Source of the DNA: Victivallales bacterium
GTDB lineage: Bacteria > Verrucomicrobiota > Lentisphaeria > Oligosphaerales > Lenti-02
Reading direction: 5' to 3'
Length of the DNA: 8,223 nucleotides
Assembly (NCBI GenBank): GCA_018648945.1
Contig: JABGQJ010000326.1
Span: 1 to 8,223 of the forward strand
This document shows positions 6,667-8,223 of this stretch, in pieces (the stretch's first letter is position 1; every line of letters starts with the position of its first letter). Position numbers and translations under genes: made by a program. The notes under the pieces were generated by a model. It was not told where the DNA came from. It ran no database searches and saw nothing but the letters and a program-made list of their open reading frames with translations.

Positions 6667-6763
6667 GTCTCTCCTGGTCCTCTGGTCCGTTCGGCGGGGA
6701 GACTGGGTGGCGACAGTCACTTCTGGTCGGCCCGGGACCGGGTGGGGACAGTCACGTCTGGTT
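6656..6763 (+). repeat. Three imperfect copies of a 24-28-bp element containing GACAGTC
   Basis: Copies lie at 6656-6679 (24 nt), 6701-6728 (28 nt) and 6736-6763 (28 nt). Copies two and three match at 24 of 28 positions. Copy one matches copy two at 22 of 24 positions once a 4-nt gap is allowed. GGGGACAGTC is exact at 6660-6669 and 6744-6753. Copies one and two hold inverted GACTG/CAGTC arms, so each could form a small stem. They resemble dispersed extragenic palindrome-type repeats, but genome-wide copy number cannot be seen from here. Confidence 0.75.
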
Positions 6764-6780
6764 CGTTCGAAGCCCAAAAG

Positions 6781-7146
6781 GACCCGTCCCCGTGCTTTTC
6801 GTGCCGCAACCTGGTCGCTGAAGTCTGGGAATGGCGTCTCATAGTCGGTACGGGTGAGGGGATGACCAACTCTTCCGTGGCAGTGCGAAGTTCTGTCCGG
6901 GCCACTGTTAGCCGTTCATCCTACAGAGTCTTGGATGGAGCTCTTCCCTTCTCGGCCTGGCGAAGTTCGGCATCGGCTCGGCTTGCGGAATCCTCGCAGG
7001 GCTACATCTTTGGTTCCGGTGTTCTCAGTTGCACGGCCTCGGTGGCCCGGCCATTTCGCGCTGCTCAGCGGGGGGCAGTAAGGAGCACCAGAGGGAAGGG
7101 CACTTCTGCGCCATGAGGCGAGGGCACGGGGCGGGACTAACACAGC
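6781..7146. other. Stretch without a recognisable gene, possibly decayed sequence
   Basis: After the repeat cluster no frame on either strand gives a protein with recognisable motifs, a signal peptide or a convincing ribosome site. The long open frames (for example 6577-7116 on plus and 6916-7551 on minus) have Arg/Ser-rich, low-complexity translations typical of GC-rich shadow frames. Base composition is less GC-rich than in the neighbouring genes. No tRNA cloverleaf or CRISPR spacing is visible. Because a truncated gene fragment follows directly, this is best read as remnant DNA. Confidence 0.5.
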
Positions 7147-7362
7147 ATGCCGATAGAATCGGTCAAACTGCCTGAGTTTCTCAAGAGTGTCAAGAAGCCG
7201 AAGTACGTCCTCGGTACGACCTACACCCTCAGCCTGGCGTTCTTCGAGTCGGTTGTGTTCCCACACATTGACCGTTCGCGACTGAAATCTTGCGTCCTGA
7301 TCTGCGACCATAGACAGCCATTCGAGTGGACCTTGGCAGGAGAAGGGATTGACTATGGATAG
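7147..7362 (+). pseudogene. N-terminal fragment of a phospholipase D-like nuclease family protein (truncated)
   Basis: A 71-codon frame reads naturally up to about residue 54: VKLPEFLKSV (6-15), then KYVLGTTYTLSLAFFESVVF (19-38) and LKSCVLICD (46-54). I recognise GTTYTLSL followed by FFE and an ICD strand as the start of PLD-like (HKD-motif) family proteins, which normally continue for hundreds of residues to their catalytic HxK motifs. Here the similarity stops near base 7309 and the last 17 residues are unrelated. The other two frames do not resume the expected sequence, so this looks like a deletion or junction rather than a simple frameshift. Its codons are less GC-rich than those of the neighbours, which fits foreign origin. 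No ribosome site is evident. Its stop at 7360-7362 overlaps an in-frame ATG (7355) of the next gene. Family call moderate; a genuine small protein is the alternative. Confidence 0.5.
7339..7348 (+). promoter_or_regulatory. Purine-rich ribosome-binding-like site upstream of the beta-helix gene
   Basis: GGAGAAGGGA ends 6 nt before an ATG at 7355 that is in frame with the downstream beta-helix protein. It would support a start at 7355 and a 23-residue N-terminal extension ahead of the compact signal peptide. The later in-frame ATGs at 7382 and 7424 lack a comparable site. The signal and the signal-peptide geometry disagree, so the true start remains open. Confidence 0.4.
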
Positions 7363-7423
7363 GCATCCAGCCGGACGAGAAATGAGAACCAGTTTCTGCC
7401 TCCGCGTTGGCGGCCTTGGCACG

Positions 7424-8223
7424 ATGCACAGCAAACGTTGGTGCGGTCCGAGCGCACTGGTGGCATGCGTTCTGTGGCTGGTGAGCACCCCACCTGCCGC
7501 AGTGGCTGCGGAACCTGATCTCACCTGGGCACCGACGCCCTTCGTCTTCAAGCCGGGGGCCAGTGTCCGCTATATCGATTTCGAGAACGGAAATGATGCT
7601 GACCCGGGCACAAAGGCGCGGCCATGGAAGCATCACCCCTGGGACAAGAAGGCGACGGGCAAGGCCGTGGCCTGTAAAGGCACCCACACCTACTGCTTCA
7701 GGAAGGGCGTGGCCTATCGCGGCGCGTTGGTCGCCAGAGAATCCGGCGAGGCCGGGAACCCCGTTCGGCTGACCGTTGACCCGACATGGGGCACGGGCGC
7801 GGCGGGCCTGTACGGATCGATGAAGATCGTGGGCGCCTGGCAGCGCTGCACCGCCGCTACCGCGCCGGACATCCCGGCGGAGGGCCGCGAGCAGACGTGG
7901 TTCATCGATCTCGACGGGAGCTTCGTCCCGCGCCTGCTGTGGGAGGTGCGCGAGAGGCAGGTCACCCGCATCCCCATCGCGCGCTCGCCGAACTGGACGG
8001 TCACTGACCCTGACGATCCGCGCAGCGAGTGGTGGGAACTGACCGGCGCGGTGCTGGAGGTCCGGCTGGACTTGGACACCACCAAAGGCTTCGCAGTCGG
8101 CGACTACCTGACCGGCACCGGCCGCTGGGATGATCGCGACGAGAACCGCGACAACGTGGCTCGGGGGCACAATCGCGTGCTCGAGGTCACCGACGAGTCC
8201 GTACGCATCGATTCATGGCAGTG
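7424..8223 (+). CDS. Secreted right-handed beta-helix / DUF1565-type protein, N-terminal part (3' end beyond window)
   Basis: The frame is open to the window edge: 266 codons plus two bases. From the ATG at 7424 the protein starts MHSKRW, then a hydrophobic core ALVACVLWLVST (11-22) and an AVAA cleavage region (26-29), a textbook signal peptide. In-frame ATGs at 7382 and 7355 are alternatives; 7355 has the better ribosome site. The mature start YIDFENGNDADPGTKARPW (50-68) followed by KHHPWD (69-74) is the characteristic opening of secreted beta-helix proteins, with a first-coil motif like those in DUF1565 proteins. CKGTHTYCFRKGVAYRG (84-100) and SGEAGNPVRLTVDPTWG (107-123) continue the same pattern. 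Such proteins usually bind or cleave polysaccharide, but no catalytic residues can be assigned from this portion. It may be a paralogue of the protein ending at 129. Function beyond fold is unknown. Confidence 0.8.
   Translation, partial: MHSKRWCGPSALVACVLWLVSTPPAAVAAEPDLTWAPTPFVFKPGASVRYIDFENGNDADPGTKARPWKHHPWDKKATGKAVACKGTHTYCFRKGVAYRGALVARESGEAGNPVRLTVDPTWGTGAAGLYGSMKIVGAWQRCTAATAPDIPAEGREQTWFIDLDGSFVPRLLWEVRERQVTRIPIARSPNWTVTDPDDPRSEWWELTGAVLEVRLDLDTTKGFAVGDYLTGTGRWDDRDENRDNVARGHNRVLEVTDESVRIDSWQ

Noticed and set aside
6628..6763. Possible CRISPR-like array
   Set aside because: Units are too short and imperfect, spacing is irregular (13, 45 and 35 bp), spacers are partly repetitive and no cas gene is present.
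6760..6775. GGTTCGTTCGAAGCC, which resembles a tRNA T-arm
   Set aside because: No matching acceptor, D-arm or anticodon stem could be folded around it and no CCA end follows. It is more simply the end of the third repeat copy.
7229..8170. 313-codon minus-strand frame
   Set aside because: It is antisense to the beta-helix gene, whose plus-strand frame carries a signal peptide and the ENGNDADPGT motif. The minus frame has none.

Overview
The window is high-GC bacterial DNA with closely packed genes. Several products carry signal peptides and look like secreted carbohydrate-active or cell-surface proteins. The mix is a multidomain glycoside-hydrolase-like protein with carbohydrate-binding modules, two right-handed beta-helix proteins and a 9-bp TTCGTG-type repeat. 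It suggests a member of the Planctomycetes-Verrucomicrobia-Lentisphaerae or Armatimonadetes kind, probably environmental. This is inferred from gene style only; there is no rRNA or marker gene to settle taxonomy.

Layout. Positions 1-129 are the last 42 codons of a plus-strand beta-helix protein. Facing it is a two-gene minus-strand operon (4410 down to 218). Its first gene encodes a secreted protein made of two jelly-roll carbohydrate-binding-like domains. Its second gene, coupled through an ATGA overlap and a perfect Shine-Dalgarno, encodes a 1033-residue secreted protein with a binding domain, a clan GH-A-like barrel, beta-sandwich linkers and a C-terminal CBM9-like domain. A roughly 100-bp divergent intergenic region (4411-4514) separates this operon from a plus-strand gene for a secreted 254-residue protein, whose His and Cys motifs resemble clan CD (caspase/gingipain-type) peptidases. 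A good sigma-70-type promoter (5326-5354) then precedes a SAM-dependent methyltransferase of the trans-aconitate methyltransferase type and a small low-molecular-weight phosphotyrosine-phosphatase-like protein.

From 6594 to 7146 there is no convincing gene. The first part holds short direct and inverted repeats built around GGGGACAGTC; the rest looks like decayed sequence. It leads into a 71-codon fragment that resembles only the N-terminus of a phospholipase D-like nuclease family. The window ends inside a second secreted beta-helix protein (7424 to the edge, open at the 3' end).

How the genes fit together. The minus-strand pair probably acts on extracellular polysaccharide, and the flanking beta-helix proteins could belong to the same polysaccharide-related lifestyle. 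The methyltransferase and phosphatase pair is cytoplasmic and looks functionally separate. The most interesting items are the caspase-like secreted protein, the 9-bp repeat embedded in a signal-peptide region, and the repeat-rich region next to a truncated nuclease gene.
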